From assembly GCA_964017185.1 (NCBI GenBank), contig OZ024874.1:50868856-50932855 (forward strand): a DNA stretch of 64,000 nt, read 5' to 3'. A model generated the notes under the pieces. It was not told the DNA's origin. It ran no database searches and saw only the letters and a list, made by a program, of their open reading frames with translations. This document shows positions 12,967 through 23,036 of the stretch, piece after piece. A program made the translations under genes and the position numbers. Position 1 is the stretch's first letter; each line of letters opens with the position of its first letter. Source of the stretch: Rugalucina vietnamica (taxonomy: Eukaryota; Mollusca; Bivalvia; Lucinida; Lucinidae).

Positions 12967-13470
12967 ACTTTGGGTTTTCTTCAGCGCAATTTGGCTCTTG
13001 CACCTCAGCATACGAAGGAAGTTGCATACCAAACATTGGTTCGCCCTCAGCTCGAGTATGCAGCTCCTATTTGGCATCCCTATAATGAAACTGAGACGAA
13101 AAAGGTGGAGAAAGTGCAGAAGACAGCAGCTAGGTGGGTCTGCAGGCGATGGCATAATAAAAGTAGCGTCGATGACATGCTTAATGATCTTGACTGGCCA
13201 TCCCTGGAGGACCGCAGGCTTAAGTCTTCCTTAACTTTCTTTTACAAGATTCACTCCGGTACTGTGTCTCTTGACAAAGATAAATATCTGACCCCGGCAC
13301 CCAGATTAAGATCTACCAGGGCATCTCATGATTCACAGTGCACAAAATACATGTCTTATACTGATGCCCTGAAGAAATCATTCTTCCCAAGGACTATTCC
13401 ATTGTGGAATAGTCTTCCTTCTTCAGTGGTCGCATCTAAGACCACGGAAGAATTTAAGGCTCTTATTTAG
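12967..13470 (+). mobile_element. CR1/jockey-clade non-LTR retrotransposon, C-terminal RT fragment (5' truncated)
   Basis: The frame is open for about 168 codons and ends at a natural TAG. It reads as the region after the reverse transcriptase catalytic domain: TLGFLQRNL, then LVRPQLEYAAPIWHPY, VEKVQKTAARWVC, and near the end FPRTIPLWNSLPSSVV. These motifs are typical of the thumb/C-terminal part of CR1-like ORF2 proteins. The endonuclease and catalytic F/YADD motif are missing, so the element is 5' truncated, the usual outcome of target-primed reverse transcription. The frame appears uninterrupted, so the insertion may be fairly recent. About 170 bases of 3' UTR follow before the GGTA repeat. 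Confidence 0.9.
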
Positions 13471-13643
13471 AACCAAGGGTCCAGAGGTATACGTTTTAGT
13501 ATGCCTCTGTCTAGCTTCTTGTAAATAGTTTTAATGGCCCATCCCGAATGCTTCCCCCATTTTGCTAAATTCAAAATTTAGCCACCCACCCCACACCGAG
13601 GTGATGATCAGAAATTGATCGACTCAGTATCGAAAGAAAGGAA

Positions 13644-13723
13644 ATAGGTAGGTAGGTAGGTAGGTAGGTAGGTAGGTAGGTAGGTAGGTAGGTAGGTAGG
13701 TAGGTAGGTAGGTAGGTAGGTAG
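13644..13723. repeat. (GGTA)n microsatellite, right flank of the CR1 fragment
   Basis: About 19 GGTA/TAGG units. Together with 12895-12965 it suggests that the CR1 fragment landed inside an existing tetranucleotide array or was trailed by one. Confidence 0.97.
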
Positions 13724-14299
13724 AAAACAACCAAAAAGAGCTAGCAAATTGAAGATCGTCTGCTACATGATAAGCCAGGAAACAGAGGGAACAAGAAGCG
13801 TCTATAGAATTCATAAAGACTTGGTTGACGTACAGGTCCAGTAAGTCGATATGAATTGATTCCTTCGGCAGATCTTAACTTGTACCCGGGTGGTATCACA
13901 TATATTGACATACATGCACATGGTATAGGGATCGTGAGCAATTTGAACAACGGCAGGTCTTGGAGCTTGTGTTCCGAAACGTCCCGTTACCTTTTGTACA
14001 TTCTGTTATTTTTGGTACATTCGGTTAGACTCATAATTCTCTCCCCTTGTAGAAATGACAGAGGGCGCGTAAACATTGAAAGGAAAACTTTGCCAAAATA
14101 GGAATTTTAAACTTTTTTCTCATATTTTCCAGGCAAAAAAGGTACACAGCAAAACAAGATTTATCTCTGTTTGTTTCAGTAGTCTTAAATTTATGGTTAT
14201 TGTCTAGCAAAACAAATTGGGTTGCAGTAGTGCAGTAACTCGTTTCCAGTGAAACAGCAGTTTTGTGTCTGTGTGTTTTTCAGTTTGTTTCCCTCTCAG

Positions 14300-14415
14300 T
14301 CACATCCAGTGCAGTGTCTTGGTCCTATATTGCTTATCATTTACGTCAGAGAGATCCCAGAAATCGTTAAGAGCCACATTTGCATTTAACTGATGATACC
14401 GAGACATCTGATCAA
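14300..14415 (+). pseudogene. Non-LTR reverse transcriptase remnant, part 1
   Basis: The plus strand reads an RT-like GPILL, then I..REIPEIVKSHIC, then a damaged catalytic motif whose DNA is TGATGATACC (the DD-T of FADDT) after an in-frame stop. The reading is interrupted at 14415 by an inverted-repeat transposon and resumes at 15075. Confidence 0.65.
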
Positions 14416-15074
14416 CAGGTCTGGATCATCTCGGAAAATCGCGATCGAAATAATCGCGTATATGTGCGACGATTATTTCTCCTTATCAAGGGGAATCACT
14501 CCAAACCAATAATTCTGATTAAATAATGCAACCAATTGGGACTAAAGAATGAAACGAATCGGAAATGGCTGATCGCGCTATTCCTCAAGTCAAGATTCTA
14601 CAAGATATGCGCGATCTCCGATACTTGAGGTGTGGGCTCCAGCAGTAAGGTCCCCCTCTTCAAAAAAGATTACAACCCAGAAATAAAAGATTACAAACAA
14701 ATATTTTACTATCTGAAACTCTTTCAAAGATCAGAGATCAAAATGATGTAAAAATGGTTAGTACTTTACTGTAGAAAAATTCTGTGATTCTGTTGGCAGA
14801 TGGTTGAAATCCTAGTTCATTTTGCAAAATTTTATTCTGCTTACCTCTGTAGTTTCCCTCCACGTGGTCTGATCACATCCAAAAACAGCAGAGCCGAATT
14901 GTTGAAAATCAGGCTACATGATAGCAATCGTATAAGCTTTCTATCGCGCAGAACCGCGAAAAAATCTCATTTCTATTGATTTATGGAATCCCCTGTACTG
15001 CATGTAAATACATGGAGCCGTTGCGCATCTGTACGATAATTTCGATCGCGATTTTCCGAGATGATCCAGACCTG
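14416..15074. mobile_element. 659-bp DNA transposon with about 41-bp terminal inverted repeats
   Basis: The left end begins CAGGTCTGGATCATCTCGGA and the right end is its reverse complement; the match continues through AAAATCGCGATCGAAAT for about 41 bases with one difference near the inner end. There is no transposase frame, so it is non-autonomous. It splits an RT remnant. I could not define a target-site duplication, so the superfamily is undecided. Confidence 0.85.
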
Positions 15075-15205
15075 AGCAAGCGAATACACTGCAAGATGAT
15101 CTGAATAATGTCATGAAACGGGCTGAATTATGGGAATTGACATTTAATGTGATCAAGTGTTAAATAATACATTGTGGTCAAAACAACCCCGAAAGTGACT
15201 ATCAG
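15075..15205 (+). pseudogene. Non-LTR reverse transcriptase remnant, part 2
   Basis: Downstream of the transposon the plus strand reads LQDDLNNVMKRAELWELTFN and then CGQNNPESDYQ, a stretch that follows the FADDT motif in CR1/jockey-like reverse transcriptases. Stops interrupt it. It continues the remnant at 14300-14415. Confidence 0.75.
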
Positions 15206-15957
15206 TAGTCAAAATTAGGTTTTTTCCTCACTAGCCCTAACCCTTATTTCTTTAATCATTTGCCAAAATTTTCCAATAGCCTGACGTATAGGTAACGGGT
15301 CGTTTCGGCCGTGAGTCGTTTCGGCCTTGAGTCGTTTCGGCCGTGGGTCGTTTCGGCCTGAGTCGATTCGGCCCTGGGTCGTTTCGGCCAATTTTGGTAA
15401 GTCGTTTCGGCCTGATTTTTTATTCAATCCGTATATACTATATTATATACTTTATGCAAGATGTGTATGCTATACGACGCTAGTTTACCATGCAACCAGT
15501 CTTGCAGGGGTACTTGGGTCTATTACAGGGTGAAAAATTGCATCTTTATTCAATTAAAAACGATAGAGAAACTACAGTCGTCACTTATATGGCGTCATGG
15601 TTTATAAAACAAAAAAGCACAAACGGTTTAATTTCCTAATTTTCCTTACGTTTTTCTCATCTTAAACTAAACATTATTTTGAAAAAAAAAAGTCAACTTT
15701 AGAGATTTCTGGAGTAATGCCTGTATCAAACAGAAATGAAACCAGTTAATGCAATCTAAGCTTTACATGTACAATGCAAACAGCAACTTAACAATCCCAT
15801 CTAAGAGAATTCTAAGAAGTCTATATAAAATCTGTAAACATAGTACATGTATCTAATAGAATTTGACTTTCAAACGTAAAGATTCAGCTGTAACAAAATT
15901 TGAGTTTTTTATAACTTTTTAAAGCTACCATTTTAACGGTATTTAAAATCTCTTTCC

Positions 15958-16180
15958 AAAGTCGCATAAGAAAACCAACAATATGCATAGGCGAAAACAA
16001 AGGCGCAGGTAACTGCACAGCTGATCAGAGCCTTTGTTTTCGCTACAAAGATAGTACAATCATTCTTCTTCTTAAATCCGAAATTTCAAGACTCTGGCCT
16101 GCTTATGTGACTGTACAGGCTGGTTTGTGATGGACCTGGTCGGATTCCAAAACTGTTGTTTTTATTCATGCGTAGACTCA
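15958..16180 (-). repeat. Palindromic MITE family 1, reverse copy
   Basis: The hairpin is reduced: one arm lacks the GATCAGCT segment. It is nested inside the GGCCGAAACGAC-bounded element. Confidence 0.85.
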
Positions 16181-16381
16181 AATTAAATTGACAAGCACAC
16201 GTTTTCACGACTTAATTGAGTAGATTAATAATCAATCACCATGGATTAGCATTGCTGATTACAGACGCGAGTTTTCACACCTTGTTAATCACCCTTATAA
16301 TTAAATCACCGACAGCCGGAACATCACTGAAAAGTTTTCCCTTACAATTGCCGATTACTTCATAACTACATGTTTAGTTTA

Positions 16382-16382
<1 letters not shown>

Positions 16383-16477
<95 letters not shown>
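16383..16477. repeat. (TATC)n microsatellite
   Basis: About 24 uninterrupted tetranucleotide units. Confidence 0.98.
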
Positions 16478-17420
16478 CATTCATTAAATGTTAATGGGAA
16501 CTTCTTTCTGAGACACTAAGAATATGTGAGGCTGGAACTGTGACTACAGTACTTTCAAAACACCCCACATCATGTATATGTCCACGAAAACGCATGTACT
16601 CAAGACGATCGATTTATCTTTGAGTCATTACTTACCTGAAGATTTCCATATACTTTGGCCGAAACGACTCAGGGCCGAATCGACTCACCCAGAAAATTGG
16701 CCGAAACGACCCACCTACCAAGGCCGAAACGACCCACCCCCAAAATTGGCCGAAACGACCCAGGCCGAAACGTCTCAGGCCGAAACGACCCAGGGCCGAA
16801 ACGACCCGGATTCACTTATATAGGTATGATGGTACCTTCGAAATTCGGTGTAGTTAATGTTTAGTTGCAATGTACAGCTCTCTCAAAAATCACAGGTTCA
16901 TAATAGTTCTTGCACACATGCAGTGACACATGCTTTACCAAAACAGAATAATTGAGAAAGTGTTCACTTTATGTGTCAACATAAGTATCCTTGATTAGAC
17001 TCACTAAGGTAGGATTTTCAGCCAGACGAAAAGTCCCTTCTAAATTCGGTTTAGTAGTAAACAAAGCTCAAAATAAAGTTTTCCAGTGGTGCTGGAACAA
17101 CCTTATTTTCAGCAATTTGTAGAGCTGGATATCTCTTAAGTACTCATTATAATTTCAAAGGTTCTGCCTTAATGGGTACAACTGAGAAAAATTACTAACC
17201 CGACAACCCTTTGGCTAGGGCCGGGCTATCGGGCTAGTGCCAATTTCGATCACTGGACTATGTAATGAATAACAAAAACTAGAGTCAGTAGATTAAGAAT
17301 GTGATCTTGGTGTGTTTTTTCACAAGATACTTTAAGTTAAAATTTAGTCAGTACATATCAAAGAAGATAAACAAGACTAACTGTATATTAGCTCTAATTA
17401 GAGGAACATTTGAACACCTA

Positions 17421-18373
17421 CGGGGGTCATTCAAGAATTAATGACAATGGGTCCATATCTCGGAAAGTATAATCAAGCTTGGCTTTATTTGATATGTTAC
17501 ATGTGGACACATATATTATGCATTGTTGCTGAAAATTTTGTGCTTTTATCATCTATAGATTTGACGCTATGCTAATTTGAATATGGCTCCTGAAGTGTCC
17601 ATGGACGCGAAAAAGTCAATTTTTACTTATTTTTGTATGGGGGTAGGGTAAGTAAAACAGGTAGGATTGTTGCTTGGACAGTCTTATAAATGATTTTTGA
17701 TGATTAATGAAAGCACTAGAGGTCAACAAAGGCAACCATAACATTTATGACAATTTCCTGATTTGCAACACGCGTGGTTGCTAAGCAACAGCAGAACAGG
17801 ACAAAATAAACCCATTCTGAGCCTAACAGTGTGTTTTAAACCAAATAATGAAACAATCAAATAAATTCCAACAGCTAGCGATGTGTTTAATCTTAAAGGT
17901 ATTCCTATGGCTTCTTAACAAAAACAAAAATTCAAAAATCTGAGACTGTTATGGAACAAGTATTAGATTTTAGAAAGATTAGCTAGATTTTATACAGTTA
18001 AATTTGAACTGGAGACGGTGCTGGTTCATTTTGAAACTCTATGTATAGTGTCACTGTGATCAATACCATTGACAGTCATGCTTACAACAACCACATATTT
18101 AATCCTCATAAAATGTTGTTAACATATCCAAGATACTGGTCTTCCATCCAGGCAAGTACTAGCTTTTATAAACAACAGTATGTCGCGTCCAAGCTCATTT
18201 ACCTTGTATTCTTTGGTTGCCTAGCAACCACAGAACTGTCATCTTAGCGAACTTTTGGAGGAACCATTGAATAGCATACATCTTCAAATTTGGTTATTAG
18301 TATATGAGAAGCACACAAGTGTTAAGAATAAAGTTTAATGGAATCATTGTCATTAATTCCTGAATGACCCCCG
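17421..18373. mobile_element. 953-bp mariner/Tc1-like non-autonomous element, TIR CGGGGGTCATTC
   Basis: The ends are inverted repeats starting CGGGGGTCATTCARGAATTA and running to GACAATG. Each end is flanked by TA (17419-17420 and 18374-18375), the target duplication of the IS630/Tc1/mariner superfamily. No transposase frame survives. Confidence 0.85.
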
Positions 18374-18449
18374 TAGATGAATAATCTTTTCTGAGGCTTT
18401 ACACTGCCTTAGTCAGAAGTCATCTGGAATTTGCCATGGTTGTATGACT

Positions 18450-18686
18450 GAGCCGCCGCATGGGAAAACCAACAATCTAGTACATGGACCTTAAAATGAG
18501 TTCTGAAAACTGCAGAGTTTCACACCAGGTCTGGCACAAACTGACCTGTACAGTCACAGATGAAGGTTGAAGCTTGAAATTTCAGATGTAAGAAGAAGAG
18601 GAATTGTACTAATTCCATGAGGCGGAAAAAAGGAGCTGATCAGCTGTGCGATCTGCATCTTTGTTTTTGCATGATTGATGAGGCTC
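18450..18686 (+). repeat. Palindromic MITE family 1, diverged forward copy
   Basis: Ends GAGCCGCCGCATGGGAAAAC and GATGAGGCTC. The central hairpin is badly eroded (GCTGATCAGCTGTGCGATCT only). Confidence 0.75.
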
Positions 18687-18758
18687 AAATGTTAGGTTTA
18701 GAGAACACTTCACTTGAAAGATCCTTCACATTAGTTATAGTTATTACACATATTTAGT

Positions 18759-18833
18759 TATGCCCCCAACTTTTTCAGCCCCCAACTTTGAAAAAGTTGG
18801 AAGGGCATATTGCTTTCGGCTTGTCTGTGTGTC

Positions 18834-18876
<43 letters not shown>

Positions 18877-19993
18877 ACTTTTGAATGGTGAATGCTAGGG
18901 TTTTGAAATTTCATATGCACATTCCTCATGAAAAAATAGTTGACCCGTATTTTTTTTCATGTCCGAGTTACGCCCCTTTTCTGAGTTATGTCCCTTTGAA
19001 AACAAAATTTGAAAATCTTGTGTGCAAGATATCTCAAAAAGTATTTAAGCTAGAGCCTTCATATTTGGTACACTTGTTGGGGCTGAGGAGTAGATGACCT
19101 GATTAACTTTTCAGAACTTTCCGTCAATTTTTAACAAAAATACGGACTTTTGAAATTTTGATTGATTTTTCCACTTTTCGGTGAAATTTGAAACTTTTGA
19201 ACGGTGAATGCTAGGGTTTTGAAATTTCATATACACATTCCTCATGATAAAATAGTTGACCCGTATTTTTTGTATGGCCAAGTTATGCCCCTTTTGTGAG
19301 ATATGTCCCTTTGAAAACAAAATTTGAAAATCTGGTGTACAAGATATCTCAAAAAGTATTTAAGCTAGAGCCTTCATAGTTTGTACACTTGTTGGAGATG
19401 AGAAGTAGATGACCTGATTAACTTTTGAGAATTTTCCGTCACATTTTGACAAAAATACAGAATTTTGAAATTTTGATTGATTTTTCCACTTTTCGGTGAA
19501 ATTTAAAACCTTTGAACGGTGAATTATAGGGTTTTGAAATTTCATATACAGATTCCTCATGAAAAAATAGTTGGCCTGTATTTTTTTCATGTACTTGTTA
19601 TGCCCCTTGTTGGAATAATGTCCCTTTGAAAAGAAATTTTGAAAATCTTGTGCGCAAGATATCTCAAAATGTATTTGAGCTAGCAAGCTAGAGCCTTCAT
19701 ATTTGGTATGCTGGTTGGGGCTGAGAAGAAGATCACCTGATTAACATTTGAGGACTCTCTGTCAAATTTTGACAAAATTACTCAATTTTTAAATTTTTAC
19801 TTCATTTCTAACTCGCCTGCAAAAAAGCTTACATTCTGTTTCTGGATCGAGGTCAAAACAGACGCAACCGAACAGCTTCTTCAGGAAATTAAATTTGACT
19901 GCATTCGGATGAAATAAATGAATCATACAAACTGCCAGTTTAGGCACAAGCATACAGTTGGGGGCATAGTGTTTTACAAACACGCATTTCTAG
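18759..19993 (+). mobile_element. Helentron-like (pearl/HINE-type) element H1
   Basis: Subterminal inverted repeats TATGCCCCCAACT and AGTTGGGGGCATA lie near the two ends. After a hairpin (CAACTTT/AAGTTG) and a (GT)n tract come about three tandem copies of a 315-base unit (starts near 18876, 19192, 19507). The 3' end is a hairpin GTGTTT-tac-AAACAC, a short spacer and CTAG, followed by TT. This matches non-autonomous Helitron/Helentron ends (hairpin then CTRR). Open frames inside are products of the tandem unit, not genes. Confidence 0.7.
18832..18874. repeat. (GT)n microsatellite inside H1
   Basis: GT repeats mark the junction between the 5' end and the tandem core of H1, as reported for pearl-like elements. 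Confidence 0.95.
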
Positions 19994-20079
19994 TTTTTAA
20001 TTTAATACTACAGTTGTGTATGTTCAAAAGGACTGTGGCAGTAGTTCCAAACAAAAAAGCAAAGTTTTTTTGTTTTTTT

Positions 20080-20110
20080 GTTTTTTTTTTTTGGGGGGGG
20101 GGGGGGGGAG
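20080..20110. repeat. Poly-T followed by poly-G
   Basis: A T-rich run passes into about 16 G. The exact length may be unreliable in the assembly. Confidence 0.9.
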
Positions 20111-20440
20111 GGGCTAACTAGTTTTTTCACTAGGTATTCAGATTGTACAAGTCAACACTGCAGCTTTTAATGTGGGAGCTTGAATTTGCTAGCCATCTTT
20201 TGCGGTGAACTTGCAGCTTGATATTTGTTAGAGCTGGTCTGAAATCCAATTTTCTTCTGAAGGTATTATGAGATAGTGGTCATGCCACTAACCTTGTAAA
20301 TCATGGCTGGCAAGTTTGTTCCAAGGCCTCACCAGTTGTTTTTTCCCGCTGGTATATGACCAGTGTAGCAGCTTAGCTGTTGAGTGGGATATAAAAAATG
20401 AACATCGTCACTACATATTTTCTTGCCATTAATCTCCATT

Positions 20441-20556
20441 GAGCCACCGCATATGAAAACCAATAACATGCCTAGGCGAAAACAAAGGCGCAAATCAGCT
20501 GTGCAGTAACTGCACAGCTGATCAGTGCCTTTATTTTCGCTACACAGATAGTATAA
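20441..20556 (-). repeat. Palindromic MITE family 1, left half of a split copy
   Basis: Intact end GAGCCACCGCATATGAAAAC and hairpin (CAGCTGTGCAGTAACTGCAC). The copy stops at GATAGTATAA and resumes at 22695 with TTCCTCTTCTTCTTAA, exactly where the family consensus continues. Confidence 0.9.
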
Positions 20557-21515
20557 TTAGCTCGCCTGTACGAAAGTACAGGAAGAGCTATTGCAATCAC
20601 CCCGGCGTCGGCGTTAGCGTTCGCGTTGCTCAAATGTTAAAGTTTTTGGTTAAAGTTTTTACAAGTCTATATCTCTTGAACATGTTGATGGAGCAAGTTG
20701 ATACTTTGCATGTTAGTAGATATTGGTCTGAAGTTTTATGCAGTACCATCATGACCCACCCTGGGTGACCTTGAGGTCAAGGTCACGGACTTAGAAATTT
20801 TGTGTTAAGGTTTTTGGTTAAAGTTTTTATAAGTCTATATCTCATGAACATGTTAATAGATCAAGTTGATACATTGCATGTGAGTAGATATTGGTCTGAA
20901 GTTTTATGCAGTACCATCATGTCCCACCCTGGGTGACCTTGAGATCAAGGTGACGGACTTAGAAATTTTATGTTAAGGTTTTTGGTTAAAGTTTTTATAA
21001 GTCTATATCTCTTGAACATGTTGATGGATCAAGTTGATACTTTGCATATTAGTAGATGTTGGTCTGAAGTGTCATGACCCACCCTAGGTGACCTTGAGGT
21101 CAAGGTCACAGACTTAGAAATTTTGTGTTGAATTTTATTTAAAGTTTTTACAAGTCTATATCTCTTGAACGTGTTGATGGATGAAGTTGATACTTTGTAG
21201 GTTGATAGATACTAGTCTCAAGTTTTATGCTGTACTATTATGACACACCTGGATGACCTTGAGGTCAAGGTCACAGACACAGACGGAAATTTTGTGTTAA
21301 AGTGTTGGTTAAACTTCTTATAAGTATATATGTCTTGAACATGTAGATGTATCAAGCTTATACTTTGCATGTTAGTAGATATTGGTCTGAAGTTTTATGC
21401 TGTACCATCACGACCCACCTGAGTGACCTTGAGGTCAAAGTCATGGGTCATAGATTTTGATAGATTTAGTGACAAAGCACAAGTCAGGCGAGCTACGCTG
21501 TCCTGCGACAGCTCT
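20557..21515 (-). mobile_element. Helentron-like element H2 (minus strand), inserted in a MITE
   Basis: Read on the minus strand it ends with the hairpin CCTGTAC-tttc-GTACAGG, then CGAG, then CTAA, followed by host TT. AGCTCGCCTG and CAGGCGAGCT form subterminal inverted repeats. The core is about five tandem copies of a unit near 170 bases containing TGACCTTGAGGTCAAGGTCA. A hairpin GCTGTC-ctgc-GACAGC sits at the opposite end. A second copy lies at 58221-59141. Confidence 0.7.
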
Positions 21516-22694
21516 TATTATACCCCCGGCATTTATGCCGACGGGTATATAGTTTTCGCTTTTCCGTTCGTCCGTTCGTATGTTCGTTAGTTCGTTGGTT
21601 CGTTGGTTCGTTAGTTCAGTTAAAATGTCAAAGTTTTGGTTAAAGTTTCTCTGCTGGTGTATATCTCATGAACTAAATATCAGAAATCATTCATATTTGG
21701 ACTAGAGGTACCCTATAGGGTTGGCTTTGTTTCTATGAGTTTGGACCCCAGGGTCCATGCCCGGGGGAGGGGCTAGAGTTCAAAATCTAGGTCACCTTTA
21801 ATTTGCGTCAAAGTTTTGGTTAAAGTTTCTCTATTGGTGTATATCTCATGAACTATATATCAGAAACCATTCATATTTGGACTATAGGTACCCTATAGGG
21901 TTGGCTTTGTTTCTATGAGTTTGGACCCCAGGGTCCATGCCCGGGGGAGGGGCTAGAGTTCAAAATCTAGGTCACCTTTAATTTGCGTCAAAGTTTTGGT
22001 TAAAGTTTCTCTATTGGTGTATATCTCATGAACTATATATCAGAAACCATTCATATTTGGACTATAGATACCCTATAGGGTTAGCTTTGTTTCTATGATG
22101 TTGGACCCCAGGGTCCATGCCCGGGGGAGGGGCTAGAGTTCAAAATCTAGGTCACCTTTAATTTGCGTCAAAGTTTTGGTTAAAGTTTCTCTAGTGGGGT
22201 ATATCTGATGAGCCAATCATCAGAAGCCATTCATATTTGGACTATAGGTACCCTATAGGGTATAGGGTTTGGTCCATGTCGCAGGGGGGGGGGGGCACTT
22301 GAGTTCAAGATCTAGGACATCAATACTTTTATTGTTACTATTATTTTTTTTTTTTTTTTAATTTAGACTGACATTCTATTTTCATTTTCCATCTAGGACT
22401 GAGGACCTGACCCTCAATGTCCATGATTAAGTCCTAGATGGAGTACACAAGTCAGCTCTGTGTACTGCTCTAAAGAAGATATGTCACTCTAAAAACTACA
22501 CTCCCTCATGTCTGTGGTCAAAGTGCTTTAGAATGCACACTTCTATAAAGTATTTGATAAGGGTACTGTCTTTTGTTTGGGATTTGTGATTCAATGTCAG
22601 GGGTGTACATGTGCTGGGTGGTTGTGGGAGGGAGAAGGAGGACTTGGTGACCACCAGCCGGGGGTATACGTGCCTCTCAAGGCACTTTTTCTAG
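21516..22694 (+). mobile_element. Helentron-like element H3, back to back with H2
   Basis: Subterminal inverted repeats TATACCCCCGGC (21520) and GCCGGGGGTATA (about 22658). Almost four copies of a 180-base unit occupy 21630-22270; the first three differ at only a few bases. The 3' end is GTGCCT-ctca-AGGCAC, five T, then CTAG followed by TT. It shares its architecture, not its sequence, with H1 and H4. Confidence 0.72.
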
Positions 22695-22812
22695 TTCCTC
22701 TTCTTCTTAAACCTGAAATCTCAGACTTCTAGCCTACTGCTGTCAGTGTACAGAACAGTATGCGTCACCCTGATCAGAAACCCATATTGGTGGTTTTGTC
22801 ATGCAAAGGCTC
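22695..22812 (-). repeat. Palindromic MITE family 1, right half of the split copy
   Basis: Continues the copy begun at 20441, from TTCCTCTTC to the end AAAGGCTC. It finishes 26 bases before the acceptor of MOLO1 exon 1. Confidence 0.88.
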
Positions 22813-22838
22813 AATTTGTCCTCTCTTCTGTTTACCAG

Positions 22839-22861
22839 CTCTCAGAGCCCCTGATCTCAAG
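22839..22861 (+). other. Acceptor and 5' UTR of MOLO1-like exon 1
   Basis: A pyrimidine run (TTTGTCCTCTCTTCTGTTTA) followed by CAG at 22836-22838 is a strong 3' splice site, leaving a 23-base 5' UTR before the ATG. A non-coding first exon is therefore expected upstream of the repeats. Confidence 0.55.
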
Positions 22862-23036
22862 ATGTCCACCATATTCCTGTTGATCAGCCTGTCGTTGCTT
22901 GGTACCAGCCTGTGCCAGAGGCCGGTAGAGTGGGAGGCTGAAACCTACCCCAACCCCATGACGGAACCAGTCAAGTGTGGTCGACGGATGACATCAAAAG
23001 TCTGTGACCCAAATGGACTTATATCGAAAGAGGATG
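22862..23036 (+). CDS. MOLO1-like exon 1 (signal peptide, first two cysteines)
   Basis: 175 bases, residues 1-58 plus one base. The donor is GAGGATG followed by gtaggt. It encodes the signal peptide and the YPNP and KCG motifs. Confidence 0.85.

Larger units (their letters stand above)
15295..16818. mobile_element. 1.5-kb element bounded by inverted GGCCGAAACGAC word arrays
   Basis: The left end (15295-15415) holds seven copies of GTCGTTTCGGCC or close variants. The right end (16657-16810) holds eight copies of the complementary GGCCGAAACGAC, so the arrays are inverted relative to each other. TATAGGTA occurs just outside both ends (15287-15294 and 16819-16826), a possible 8-bp target duplication. 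The terminal sequences are not perfectly symmetrical (2 versus about 11 bases outside the last word), so the boundary is tentative. Inside lie a MITE (15958-16180) and a (TATC)n tract; no protein is encoded. Confidence 0.6.

Noticed and set aside
16572-16864. Open frames with GRNDP and AETT repeats
   Set aside because: Direct translation of the GGCCGAAACGAC array; the same happens on the other strand at 15215-15427.
19360-19686. Minus-strand frames in H1 as a gene family
   Set aside because: They recur with the 315-base tandem unit and belong to a non-coding repeat.
20095-20110. Poly-G and poly-C runs as G-quadruplex regulators
   Set aside because: Simple homopolymers in repeat-rich DNA with no gene nearby to regulate; their lengths may be sequencing artefacts.
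22760-22861. Longer N terminus of the MOLO1-like protein starting at the ATG at 22760
   Set aside because: That segment overlaps a MITE and precedes a strong splice acceptor; the downstream ATG gives a good signal peptide.
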